Part shown: positions 1 to 6,204 of the stretch, piece by piece | How the letters are laid out: each line of letters begins with the position of its first letter | How positions within the stretch are numbered: position 1 is the first letter of the stretch | Position numbers and translations under genes: made by a program | Assembly (NCBI GenBank): GCA_035447945.1 | Contig: DAOTHZ010000063.1 | Location: 1 to 12,036, forward strand | DNA: 12,036 nt | DNA from: Syntrophomonas_B sp035447945 | GTDB lineage: Bacteria; Bacillota; Syntrophomonadia; Syntrophomonadales; Syntrophomonadaceae | Reading direction: 5' to 3' | Notes under the pieces: model-generated | The model's input: only the letters and a program-made list of their open reading frames with translations | Told to the model about the DNA's origin: nothing | The model's database searches: none

Positions 1-23
1 AATTGTCATAAATATATATTGAT

Positions 24-53
24 AAAAAACCATCTCGTGAGAGGTGGTTTTTT
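24..53 (+). terminator. Intrinsic terminator at left edge
   Basis: A 13-bp stem (24-36 with 41-53) with a GTGA loop is followed by a T-run through 54. It contains one G-T wobble. It probably ends a + strand transcript entering from the left of the window. The A-run on the 5' side means it could also work on the minus strand. Confidence 0.8.
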
Positions 54-64
54 TGCATATGAAA

Positions 65-79
65 ATCAAATGATTTGAT
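65..79. repeat. Short hyphenated palindrome, possible operator
   Basis: ATCAAAT-G-ATTTGAT is a perfect 7-bp inverted repeat with a one-base centre, lying between two terminator hairpins. It has the size of a dimeric-regulator operator. No promoter could be placed convincingly around it, so a regulatory role is speculative. Confidence 0.25.
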
Positions 80-127
80 AAGCACAAAAACAATTACCGA
101 GCTGATTGGCCAAACGTTTCAAGCCAT

Positions 128-162
128 AAAAAAAAGCCGTCCAATCATGTATGGACGGCTTT
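128..162 (-). terminator. Intrinsic terminator, better oriented for the minus strand
   Basis: An 11-bp perfect stem (133-143 with 152-162) has an 8-base loop. Read on the minus strand it is followed by eight T residues (complement of A128-A135). On the + strand only three T follow. The hairpin therefore best ends a minus-strand transcript coming from the right, yet no convincing minus-strand gene lies there. The only candidate is a weak 68-codon ORF at 178-384. Confidence 0.6.
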
Positions 163-189
163 GCTCATATATAAATACTAACAGGTTTC

Positions 190-336
190 ATGTATATGAT
201 GAGCAAAAAAGAGGGGAAAGTTTTGCCTGTCAATGAGTTTGTCAATGAGGTTCATAAATTCCTGGGTTAATACGCTGGCTTGATTCCTGTTTGTGAAGCT
301 GAAAAAGCGGCTGCAGATTGTTCTGTTCACTTTTGA
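190..336 (+). pseudogene. Possible remnant of a small coding sequence
   Basis: From ATG 190 one frame reads 26 codons (MYMMSKKEGKVLPVNEFVNE... to FLG), then TAA at 268-270. The same frame continues with 21 plausible codons (YAGLIPVCEAEKAAADCSVHF is the product) to TGA at 334-336. The composition, rich in K, E, V and A, is more protein-like than expected for a random spacer, so a decayed gene or a short real peptide is possible. There is no good ribosome binding site before 190, and I recognise no family. The rest of 1-382 holds only the hairpins listed. Confidence 0.15.
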
Positions 337-382
337 CCGGGCTAATAACAATTTATGAAGCCGGGAGAGGAAAGGTTCCATC

Positions 383-886
383 ATGAAGGAAATTTACTAT
401 AAAATTGGTGAAGTCTCGGAAATCCTGAAAATTGAACCATATACCCTGCGTTATCTGGAAAGCAGCCTGAAGCTCAAAATTAAAAGAGATGAGCGGGGTG
501 AACGGCTCTATACGGATGCTGATTTGGATACCTTGCGATTAATCTTGCAGTTAAAAAATGAAAAAGGGCTGAATACCACCGCTATTAAACTGGCGCTGGA
601 TAATTTGAATGAGTCCGGTCAAAAGGATAATCAGGTCCCTCAGGTTTATTCTGCTGCTGATTTTGTGGAAATCGTCGATGTAACCCGCAACATCCTGCAG
701 CAAAATGAAGAAATTCTCGAACAAAACCGCGTTATGCAGCAAAAACTGGACGCCCTGGAAAAGAGCCAGCGTACAATGGATAAACAGAATTCTGCCCGCT
801 GGGATGAACTGCTGGAGGTGCTGCGCGCCGAAACTAATGATAAAAGGTCCGGTTGGCTGGCCAAACTGATGCGTACCAAATCATAA
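383..886 (+). CDS. MerR-type HTH protein with coiled-coil tail
   Basis: The 167-residue protein starts at ATG 383 with an AGGAAAGG-like binding site just upstream. Residues 6-28 (YKIGEVSEILKIEPYTLRYL...) form the winged helix-turn-helix of the MerR superfamily. The wing carries RDERGERLYTDADL (35-48), and a helical dimerisation segment runs to about 75. Residues about 92-150 are rich in Q, E, N and L with heptad-like spacing, indicating a coiled coil. The C-terminus is short, basic and amphipathic (GWLAKLMRTKS). No effector-binding domain or metal-binding cysteines are present, so it is not a classical MerR metal sensor. The architecture resembles Bacillus RacA and MerR/DUF3967 proteins, which bind DNA and use a coiled coil. 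It appears monocistronic. DNA binding is well supported. Regulatory versus chromosome-structural function is open. Confidence 0.85.
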   Translation: MKEIYYKIGEVSEILKIEPYTLRYLESSLKLKIKRDERGERLYTDADLDTLRLILQLKNEKGLNTTAIKLALDNLNESGQKDNQVPQVYSAADFVEIVDVTRNILQQNEEILEQNRVMQQKLDALEKSQRTMDKQNSARWDELLEVLRAETNDKRSGWLAKLMRTKS

Positions 887-979
887 TTGTTGCGCTGTAT
901 TTTTCCCGGATTTTGTTTGTTTAGTCCCTTGATCTAATAATTTAATAGCCAAAATTGATGCATTTATGATACGATATTA

Positions 980-1004
980 GAAATGTGCAGTGAATGAACA
1001 TTTC
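980..1004. repeat. Inverted repeat upstream of permease promoter
   Basis: GAAATGT (980-986) and ACATTTC (998-1004) are perfect inverted arms with an 11-base spacer, ending 29 bases upstream of the -35 box at 1033. The position would suit an activator or repressor site for the permease gene. There is no match to a known operator that I can name. Confidence 0.25.
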
Positions 1005-1032
1005 CCCTGTAGGATTGTAGTGTGGCGTTTCA

Positions 1033-1061
1033 TTGACAGGCACGTTACGGCTCAAAATAAT
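1033..1061 (+). promoter_or_regulatory. Sigma-A promoter of the LctP-family permease
   Basis: TTGACA (1033-1038) is followed after exactly 17 bases by AATAAT (1056-1061), one mismatch from TATAAT. Transcription would begin about 1068, giving a short leader of roughly 20 bases before the GGGAGG binding site and the start codon. This indicates that the permease is transcribed separately from the upstream MerR-type gene. Confidence 0.65.
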
Positions 1062-1090
1062 TTTATATGTAGAATGGGAGGATGGTTTCG

Positions 1091-2641
1091 GTGAGTGTTT
1101 TTTTAACCCTTGTGCCGGTCATGGTTGTGCTGATTTTACTGGTTTGGGTAAAATGGTCAGCAGACCTCAGTGGTTTTATCGGATGGATTTTAGCGGTTGC
1201 GATTGCATTTCTTTTCTTTCACACCTCGCTGCAAGTCGGCCTGACGGCCAGTTTGGCAGGCATTGTAGCATCATTTCCTGTTTCCTTGATGGTTTTGACA
1301 TCGATTTTTCAAATTACCTTTCTTGAAGCCACCGGTGCGTTAAAAAGAATCGTGGTTTTTGTAAAAACCCTGGCGAAGAACGATCAGGTCGTGCAAGTCA
1401 TGATTATTAATATGGGTATCGGTACGCTGCTGGTATCGGTGGGCGCCACCCCGGTATCAATTCTTCCCCCGATTATGCTCGCGCTGGGCTACTCAACTTT
1501 TGTGGCAGTGGCTCTTCCTGCGATTGGTTTTGATTCGCTTTGTACGTATGCCCTGCTGGGCGCTCCGCTGGTGGTGTTTGCTGATTTAACCGGCACCTCT
1601 TTAAATGATTCGGCGTTGGTTTTTTCGCAGTTTATGCCGATCATCTCCACCATGATAGGCTTTGGCATGCTTTTGATTATCGGTGGCTGGAGCAAGGTCA
1701 GGGAAGGCATCGTCCCCTGCCTGATTGCCGGGCTTACCATGGGGTTAACCGCCATGCTGGTCGCCCATATCGGCAAAGGCATCGTCCTGACCGGTGTTAT
1801 TGCCGGGATGGCAACCGTGCTGGTCATGATTGTATACTTGAAACTCAAGGGCAAACCTTTGTTGGATCGCTCTTGTGTTACTGAACAGGAAAAAGCCGTC
1901 GAGCGCAACATGTCTCTGGTCAAAGCGCTGTCTCCCTGGCTGATTCTCATCGGCGCCTGTCTGGTGATTAATTTTTGGCAACCGCTCTTTAATCTCCTCT
2001 TTAAAGATCTGGCCATGCCGCTGAACATTATCCCGGGCGGCAAGCCGATTAACACCAGAATGCTGTGGAACGCTTATACCTGGGTCATTGTCAGTACATT
2101 GCTGGCGGTTCCTTTTATCAAACCCAGCAAGGCCCAATGGCAAGAGATTATGCAAAAGTGGTGGAAGCGCGCACCCCGTCCCACTTTCTCGGCCGCCATC
2201 TTTTTTGCCATTGCCTATGTGATGACCTACTCCGGTTTTGCTGCCACCCCGCAAGGATGGAGCTTGTCGGTGGCAGAGAATAACATGATCTCAGTCTTGT
2301 CGGTTAGTTCAGCCAACTTTTTCCACAGCCTCTACCCCGCCGCGGCTGCTTTCCTGGGCTTGCTGGGCGGATTCGTGAGCGGCAGCGAAGCCTCGACCAT
2401 TGCGCTGTTCACCAAATACAATATGCTGACTTCTGAATTGCTAAAAGTCAATCCGTTGGTGGTAACCGCTGGTACTGCAATCGCTGGCGGTCTGGCCAGT
2501 GTGATTTCTCCGGCCAAGCTGCAAAATGCGGCAGCTACCATTGACAGTATTGGGGTTGAGTCCAAGGTCATTAAAATAGTCATTCCCATTGCCCTTGCCT
2601 TTACCTTCGTAGCCGCTATCCTTACTTTGCTCTGGGCCTGA
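1091..2641 (+). CDS. lctP: LctP-family (lactate permease-like) transporter
   Basis: This very hydrophobic protein of 516 residues has many membrane segments, and its length is normal for the L-lactate permease family (LctP/LldP). Family-like blocks include GATPVSILPPIMLALGYS (about 118-135), LLGAPLVV (about 155-162), GFVSGSEASTIALFTKYN (about 427-444) and SPAKLQNAAATIDSIGVESK near the C-terminus. Family members import lactate or related 2-hydroxy acids with protons. An in-frame ATG at 1082 directly abuts GGGAGG (1076-1081), which leaves no spacer, so the GTG at 1091, nine bases after it, is the better start. The usual LEGxxGFGTP motif is replaced by LLVSVGATP, so the substrate may not be lactate. 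It has its own promoter and terminator. Confidence 0.8.
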   Translation: MSVFLTLVPVMVVLILLVWVKWSADLSGFIGWILAVAIAFLFFHTSLQVGLTASLAGIVASFPVSLMVLTSIFQITFLEATGALKRIVVFVKTLAKNDQVVQVMIINMGIGTLLVSVGATPVSILPPIMLALGYSTFVAVALPAIGFDSLCTYALLGAPLVVFADLTGTSLNDSALVFSQFMPIISTMIGFGMLLIIGGWSKVREGIVPCLIAGLTMGLTAMLVAHIGKGIVLTGVIAGMATVLVMIVYLKLKGKPLLDRSCVTEQEKAVERNMSLVKALSPWLILIGACLVINFWQPLFNLLFKDLAMPLNIIPGGKPINTRMLWNAYTWVIVSTLLAVPFIKPSKAQWQEIMQKWWKRAPRPTFSAAIFFAIAYVMTYSGFAATPQGWSLSVAENNMISVLSVSSANFFHSLYPAAAAFLGLLGGFVSGSEASTIALFTKYNMLTSELLKVNPLVVTAGTAIAGGLASVISPAKLQNAAATIDSIGVESKVIKIVIPIALAFTFVAAILTLLWA

Positions 2642-2650
2642 TTAAATTAG

Positions 2651-2696
2651 AAAAAAAGCCAGAAATGTTTCACGTGAAACATTTCTGGCTTTTTTT
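2651..2696. terminator. Bidirectional terminator, 46-bp perfect palindrome containing parS
   Basis: Every base from 2651 to 2696 pairs with its partner around the centre 2673/2674. A7 opens the palindrome and T7 closes it, with a GCCAGAAATG arm between. It lies 10 bases after the permease stop and faces the minus-strand genes on the right, so it can terminate transcription from both sides. The central 16 bp form a parS site, listed separately. Confidence 0.85.
2666..2681. other. parS site 1 (ParB/Spo0J binding site)
   Basis: TGTTTCACGTGAAACA matches the parS consensus of Bacillus subtilis and most other bacteria (TGTTNCACGTGAAACA) at every position. ParB clamps load here and spread along neighbouring DNA to organise and segregate the origin region. 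Chromosomal parS sites cluster near oriC, so this places the window there by inference. The site sits in the stem of a terminator. Confidence 0.9.
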
Positions 2697-2841
2697 ATTG
2701 CATATTCATTGATTTTGCCAGGGACTTTTCAATTTGCTGCAGATTGGCTAATACGATCTGCGCTTTGATGATTAACAGCTCTTTGTTTTTTTCTGCTGCG
2801 GCTGCTTCAAAATCATCCATCGACAGATCGCTGCGGTTCAC
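2695..2841 (-). CDS. Possible 48-residue small protein, doubtful
   Basis: Reading from GTG 2841 gives a 48-residue, strongly helical, charged peptide (VNRSDLSMDDFEAAAAEKNK, then ELLIIKAQIVLANLQQIEKS and LAKSMNMQ). The composition looks coding: amphipathic, alanine-, glutamate- and lysine-rich, with no low-complexity bias. Against it, the GTG directly follows the T-tract of the terminator at 2842-2869 and has no ribosome binding site, and neither does the internal ATG at 2820. Its stop codon lies in the last bases of the parS palindrome. It may be a truncated relic, a small protein made by read-through from the YbjQ gene, or chance. No family is recognised. Confidence 0.3.
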   Translation of the reverse strand: MNRSDLSMDDFEAAAAEKNKELLIIKAQIVLANLQQIEKSLAKSMNMQ

Positions 2842-2869
2842 AAAAAAAGACTGCCGTAGCGGCAGTCTT
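2842..2869 (-). terminator. Terminator of the YbjQ-family gene
   Basis: A 10-bp perfect stem (2847-2856 with 2860-2869) with a TAG triloop is followed on the minus strand by a seven-base T-run (complement of 2842-2848). It lies 15 bases beyond the stop of the UPF0145 gene. Confidence 0.85.
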
Positions 2870-2883
2870 CAACAACGATTGTA

Positions 2884-3207
2884 TCAATCTCTGTATTCAA
2901 CCAGTTTTACTGCGGTTCCGCTGACGGCAATCAAAAGCATTTGGTCTTTCAGTTCTACATAATCAATATCAACTGCGATGATTGCTTCTGCACCAAGTTC
3001 AACAGCCTTATTCTTCATTTCTTCAAGGGCTGCCTGACGAGCTTCTTCAACAGCAGGTTTGCAGGCTCCGGTACATCCTTGGGGACTGCTTACTCCGTTT
3101 AAAACGGTTTCCATAAACTTGGGTCCAAGGATCGATTCACCGGAAACCAGACCAAGATAATTGAGAATGGATCTGTTTTGGACGGTTTGGCTGGTCGTGA
3201 TTATCAT
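2884..3207 (-). CDS. YbjQ/UPF0145 family protein
   Basis: The 107-residue protein matches the small YbjQ (UPF0145, Pfam YbjQ_1) family over its full length. The N-terminal strand MIITTSQTVQN is followed by YLGLVSGESILG. A helix rich in A and E (VEEARQAALEEMKNKAVELG) comes next, then the family block AEAIIAVDIDYVEL and the C-terminal strand LLIAVSGTAVKL. Members are cytoplasmic and assemble as oligomers with a heavy-metal-binding-like fold. Their function is not established. The cysteines of CTGAC (45-49) are notable, because many homologues lack a CxxxC there, and metal or redox binding is possible. The start is ATG 3207 with GGAGG seven bases upstream. It is transcribed alone and ends at its own terminator. 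Confidence 0.85.
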   Translation of the reverse strand: MIITTSQTVQNRSILNYLGLVSGESILGPKFMETVLNGVSSPQGCTGACKPAVEEARQAALEEMKNKAVELGAEAIIAVDIDYVELKDQMLLIAVSGTAVKLVEYRD

Positions 3208-3330
3208 CGATCATCCTCCTCTCTTTCCCGATCGTATTTCATCGGATGAAACAAGCAACTACTGCCTTTGTCTTTGGAACTACAGCCTTCTTCTATTATT
3301 ATGACAGGCAGCAAATATTTTGTCGAGTTT

Positions 3331-3364
3331 TTGTCAGAATTTTCTGATATTTTTTATAAAATAT
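3331..3364 (+). promoter_or_regulatory. Probable promoter of acyl-CoA dehydrogenase operon with nested palindromes
   Basis: TTGTCA (3331-3336) and TATAAA (3355-3360) are 18 bases apart. Two inverted repeats overlap them: TCAGAA-TT-TTCTGA (3334-3347), across the -35 end and spacer, and ATATTTT-TTAT-AAAATAT (3347-3364), over the -10 box. A regulator bound to either would block polymerase. No named operator consensus is recognised. Confidence 0.4.
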
Positions 3365-3436
3365 TGTGATTTTTCAGGCCAAAAGAGGATTTTTTATAAC
3401 AATGCGTAATAAAAACAGCAAGGAGAGTGATGAGAC

Positions 3437-4684
3437 ATGTTTGATTATTTAATGACGCCGCAGCAAATCAAACTGCGGGATGAAACCAGAGATCTCATTA
3501 AATGGATTCCCCGCGAATATATCCTGGATATGGATGCCGACAAGATCAAGTATCCCAAAGAATTTATGATCGAGGCCGGGCGGCGCAATTTAATCGGGAT
3601 CAGGGTACCGGTGGAATATGGCGGACGTGGGGGGCAATGGCAGGATGACATCATCGTGGCGGAAGAGGTCTGTGTCCCTGGTTATATTTTTGGCTGTGCC
3701 TGGGGCGTGACCGGTGATGTGGTCACCGAAGCCCTGGTTCATTTTGGCACCGAGGAGCAAAAGAAAAAATACCTGCCGCCCATCTGCAAAGGAGATAAAT
3801 ACGCTGCCGAATGTCTGACCGAGCCACGGGGCGGTTCAGATTTTTTCGGCGCAACGACCATCGCCCGGAAAGACGGTTCGGATTTTATTTTGAACGGACA
3901 AAAAAGATTTATTGTCGGCGGCGAAGGAGCAGATTATTTTCTGGTCTATGCCAAGACCGATCTGGAAGCGCCTTCGGCCAAATCAATGACTTGTTTTATG
4001 GTGGAACGGGACATGGGCGTACAAACCGAGTATCTGTATAATCTCATGGGTTCGCGCGGCGGCGGAACCGCCCGAGTGGTTTTCGATAATGTCCGGGTGC
4101 CGCAGGAAAATGTTATTGGTGAAGTCAACGGCGCGGGCACGGTCTTTAACCAGATGATGATCCCGGAAAGGTTTGGCACAGCTGCCATGACGATTGGCGC
4201 CGCCCGACCGGCCTTGGATATTGCAACGGATTACAGTACCAAACGCAAGGCTTTTGGGACCCAGATTAAAAATTTCGAAGGGGTCAGTTTTAAAATCGCG
4301 GAAATGGTGATTAAATTGGACAGTGCGCGGGCCATGATTTATACGACAGCGTTGGCGATCGACTCCGGCAAAGTTAAACCCAACCGCTGCCGCCGCATGG
4401 CATCGGAATCAAAAAAATTCGTGACCGAACAGTGTTGGGACGTTGCCAATCTGGCCATGCAGGTGATGGGCGGGATTGGCTATACGGATGTCTATCCTAT
4501 TGAGAAAATTGTGCGGGATCTGCGTCTGGCGATGATCTGGGTCGGAACCAACGAAATTATGAGTTTAATCATTCAGCATGAACATTACCGGGAAAGACTG
4601 GCCGAATTAGCTTCCGGTGAAAAACGTGACAGTGAGATGGATGCACTCAATGCCTTTGCTGAAAGCGAGAAGATTTTTGAATAG
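3437..4684 (+). CDS. Acyl-CoA dehydrogenase, LCAD/isovaleryl type active site
   Basis: The 415-residue FAD flavoprotein contains the complete family fold: N-terminal helical domain to about 125, middle beta domain with the signature CLTEPRGGSDFFG (126-138), and C-terminal helical domain with QVMGGIGYTDVYPIEKIVRD (342-361). It should desaturate an acyl-CoA at C2-C3, or run as an enoyl-CoA reductase, with an electron-transfer flavoprotein as partner. No etf genes are in the window. The catalytic base position used by short- and medium-chain enzymes is Val369 here (WVGTNEIM). A glutamate occurs instead at Glu244 in IPERFG, the position used by isovaleryl- and long-chain acyl-CoA dehydrogenases. 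The start is ATG 3437, nine bases after AAGGAGAG. It forms an operon with the CoA-transferase downstream. The exact substrate is unknown. Confidence 0.92.
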   Translation: MFDYLMTPQQIKLRDETRDLIKWIPREYILDMDADKIKYPKEFMIEAGRRNLIGIRVPVEYGGRGGQWQDDIIVAEEVCVPGYIFGCAWGVTGDVVTEALVHFGTEEQKKKYLPPICKGDKYAAECLTEPRGGSDFFGATTIARKDGSDFILNGQKRFIVGGEGADYFLVYAKTDLEAPSAKSMTCFMVERDMGVQTEYLYNLMGSRGGGTARVVFDNVRVPQENVIGEVNGAGTVFNQMMIPERFGTAAMTIGAARPALDIATDYSTKRKAFGTQIKNFEGVSFKIAEMVIKLDSARAMIYTTALAIDSGKVKPNRCRRMASESKKFVTEQCWDVANLAMQVMGGIGYTDVYPIEKIVRDLRLAMIWVGTNEIMSLIIQHEHYRERLAELASGEKRDSEMDALNAFAESEKIFE

Positions 4685-4710
4685 TGTTTGTTTAAAGGGA
4701 GGAGATTGGG

Positions 4711-4725
4711 ATGGAGAGTAAATAG
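4711..4725 (+). other. Four-codon open frame ending in amber, in frame with the CoA-transferase
   Basis: ATG at 4711 follows a strong GGGAGGAG site (4698-4705) and reads M-E-S-K-TAG. It is exactly seven codons upstream of, and in frame with, the ATG at 4732. The best initiation signal therefore serves a frame interrupted at codon 5. It could be the original start of the CoA-transferase broken by a nonsense change, or a minicistron that feeds reinitiation. Confidence 0.6.
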
Positions 4726-4731
4726 CAGGAA

Positions 4732-6045
4732 ATGTACAAACGTAAACTAATGTCTGCGGAAGACGCTGTCAAAGTAATCGCAAATGGTGATTTGATTGCT
4801 TCCGCTTCCATTAACGGTCAGCCGACGCAAATCGTGGATGCGTTGGTGCGGCGGATGGCCAGCGGCGCAATCAAGGATGCCCGTTTTTTGTTTTCATTGT
4901 CAGTCAGAATGTCTTCTTTACATAACCCGGAAATTATCGAGCAATGCTACCAGAACAACAATACCCTGGATACGATGTATGCCGGTCCGCTGGAACGCTA
5001 TTTCCTCGATCAGGGGAGTTATTCCTATGTCCCCCATCGTCTCCAGGACGGCCCTTTAATGACCGCCCGGGTGGGATTGCATGCAGGCCTGATCACTGTC
5101 TCAGCCATGGATAAACATGGTTATTTCAGCACCGGAACCAACCCGGAATATATTTATGGTTTTATTCGCCGCAATCCCGGTTGTAAGATTTTGGCGGAAG
5201 TCAATCAATATATGCCCAAAACGTTTGGCAATAACCATTTCCATATTTCAGAGCTGGCAGCCATAGTTGAAAATGATGTGCCTTTATTTGAACTGCCGCC
5301 CATTCCCATCACCGAACAGGATGAATTAATCGGACAGTATATCGCCGAAAGAGTACCGGACGGCGCCTGCCTGCAGTTGGGCATCGGCGGAATGCCCAAT
5401 GCGGTGGCCAAGTATTTGACCCATAAAAAAGACCTGGGCATCCACACCGAGATGCTGTGTGATACGATGGTTGACCTTTATGAAGCCGGTGCCATCACCG
5501 GTGCCCGCAAAAAATTGCTGCCGCGCAAGTGGGCTGCCTGTTTTGCCATGGGTACCAAACGTCTGTATGATTTTATGGCTGATAATCCCATGGTCGAGCT
5601 GTATGACTCGGAGTGGATCAATGATCCGTATAATATTGCCAAAAACGATAATGTGGTTTCCATTAATGCTACCCTGGAAGTTGATCTCAGCGGGCAATGC
5701 GCTTCCGAAGCAATCGGCACCCGTCAATATTCCGGTGCCGGCGGACAAATGGATTTCACCGAAGGAACCTGGCGCTCCAATGGCGGACAGGCATTCCTGG
5801 CTCTGTACTCCACGTATACAGATAAAAACGGAGTCAAGCATTCCAGTATCGTGCCGACCCTAACCCCGGGGGCCATGGTCACCACCACCCGCAACGACGT
5901 GCAGTACGTGGTCACCGAGTATGGCGTCGCCTGGCTGAAAGGTTTCGATTTACGGCAGCGGGTAAAGGATCTGGTGCGCATTGCTCATCCTGATTTCCGC
6001 GACTGGCTGCTGGAAGAAGCACGCAAACTGAAGTATATTCGCTAG
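4732..6045 (+). CDS. Acetyl-CoA hydrolase/transferase family CoA-transferase
   Basis: The 437-residue protein has the architecture of the 4-hydroxybutyrate / butyryl-CoA:acetate CoA-transferase group: N-terminal AcetylCoA_hydro domain to about 210 and C-terminal domain after it. Visible hallmarks are LGIGGMPNAV (216-225), the catalytic glutamate in GIHTE (Glu240), the CoA-binding loop SGAGGQMDF (334-342), VVTEYGVAWLKG (393-404) and IAHPDFRDWL (417-426). Such enzymes move CoA between acetyl-CoA and a short-chain carboxylate through a glutamyl-CoA thioester. It follows the acyl-CoA dehydrogenase without a terminator, suggesting joint catabolism or formation of one acyl-CoA. The ATG at 4732 has no well-placed binding site (AGGA is only about one base away). 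The strong site belongs to ATG 4711, whose frame meets TAG at codon 5. The body of the gene is intact. Confidence 0.88.
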   Translation: MYKRKLMSAEDAVKVIANGDLIASASINGQPTQIVDALVRRMASGAIKDARFLFSLSVRMSSLHNPEIIEQCYQNNNTLDTMYAGPLERYFLDQGSYSYVPHRLQDGPLMTARVGLHAGLITVSAMDKHGYFSTGTNPEYIYGFIRRNPGCKILAEVNQYMPKTFGNNHFHISELAAIVENDVPLFELPPIPITEQDELIGQYIAERVPDGACLQLGIGGMPNAVAKYLTHKKDLGIHTEMLCDTMVDLYEAGAITGARKKLLPRKWAACFAMGTKRLYDFMADNPMVELYDSEWINDPYNIAKNDNVVSINATLEVDLSGQCASEAIGTRQYSGAGGQMDFTEGTWRSNGGQAFLALYSTYTDKNGVKHSSIVPTLTPGAMVTTTRNDVQYVVTEYGVAWLKGFDLRQRVKDLVRIAHPDFRDWLLEEARKLKYIR

Positions 6046-6070
6046 AAAGGCTGGATTTAAACGAAATTGC

Positions 6071-6104
6071 AAGGGAGGGCAGATAGTCTGTCCTCCTTTT
6101 TTAT
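6071..6104 (+). terminator. Terminator of the acyl-CoA dehydrogenase/CoA-transferase operon
   Basis: A 13-bp stem (6071-6083 with 6087-6099) with two G-T wobbles and a TAG loop runs into a T-tract to 6102. It begins 25 bases after the CoA-transferase stop. Confidence 0.85.
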
Positions 6105-6204
6105 TATACACCGGTTAACCGTGGCGGTTTTCTGCAACGATGACAACCTTTATCGGCGGAAACAAGCGAAACAAATCCACTTATACTGGCATTTTTCCTG
6201 CAAC

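Noticed and set aside
178..384. 68-codon minus-strand ORF overlapping the start of the MerR-type gene
   Set aside because: It has no binding site and low-complexity F/H/R-rich composition, and it overlaps a well-supported start. Kept only as a comment on the minus-strand terminator.
929..978. Possible promoter boxes TTGATC and TACGAT between the MerR-type gene and the permease
   Set aside because: Spacings are wrong, and the TTGACA-N17-AATAAT pair at 1033-1061 explains the permease much better.
1745..2254. Long minus-strand open frames inside the permease gene (also 1489-2055)
   Set aside because: They are shadows of the strongly biased coding frame on the + strand. The translations show no family pattern and no initiation signal.
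2842..2869. Repeated terminator hairpins considered as a dispersed repeat or mobile-element end
   Set aside because: Stem sequences differ from one terminator to the next, with no shared arms and no target duplications, so they are independent terminators.
5326..5841. 171-codon minus-strand frame inside the CoA-transferase
   Set aside because: It is a shadow frame: the + strand enzyme is unambiguous over the same bases, and no binding site or promoter serves the minus frame.
6112..6121. CGGTTAACCG palindrome after the CoA-transferase terminator
   Set aside because: A 10-bp palindrome is expected by chance in a window this size and no promoter is nearby.
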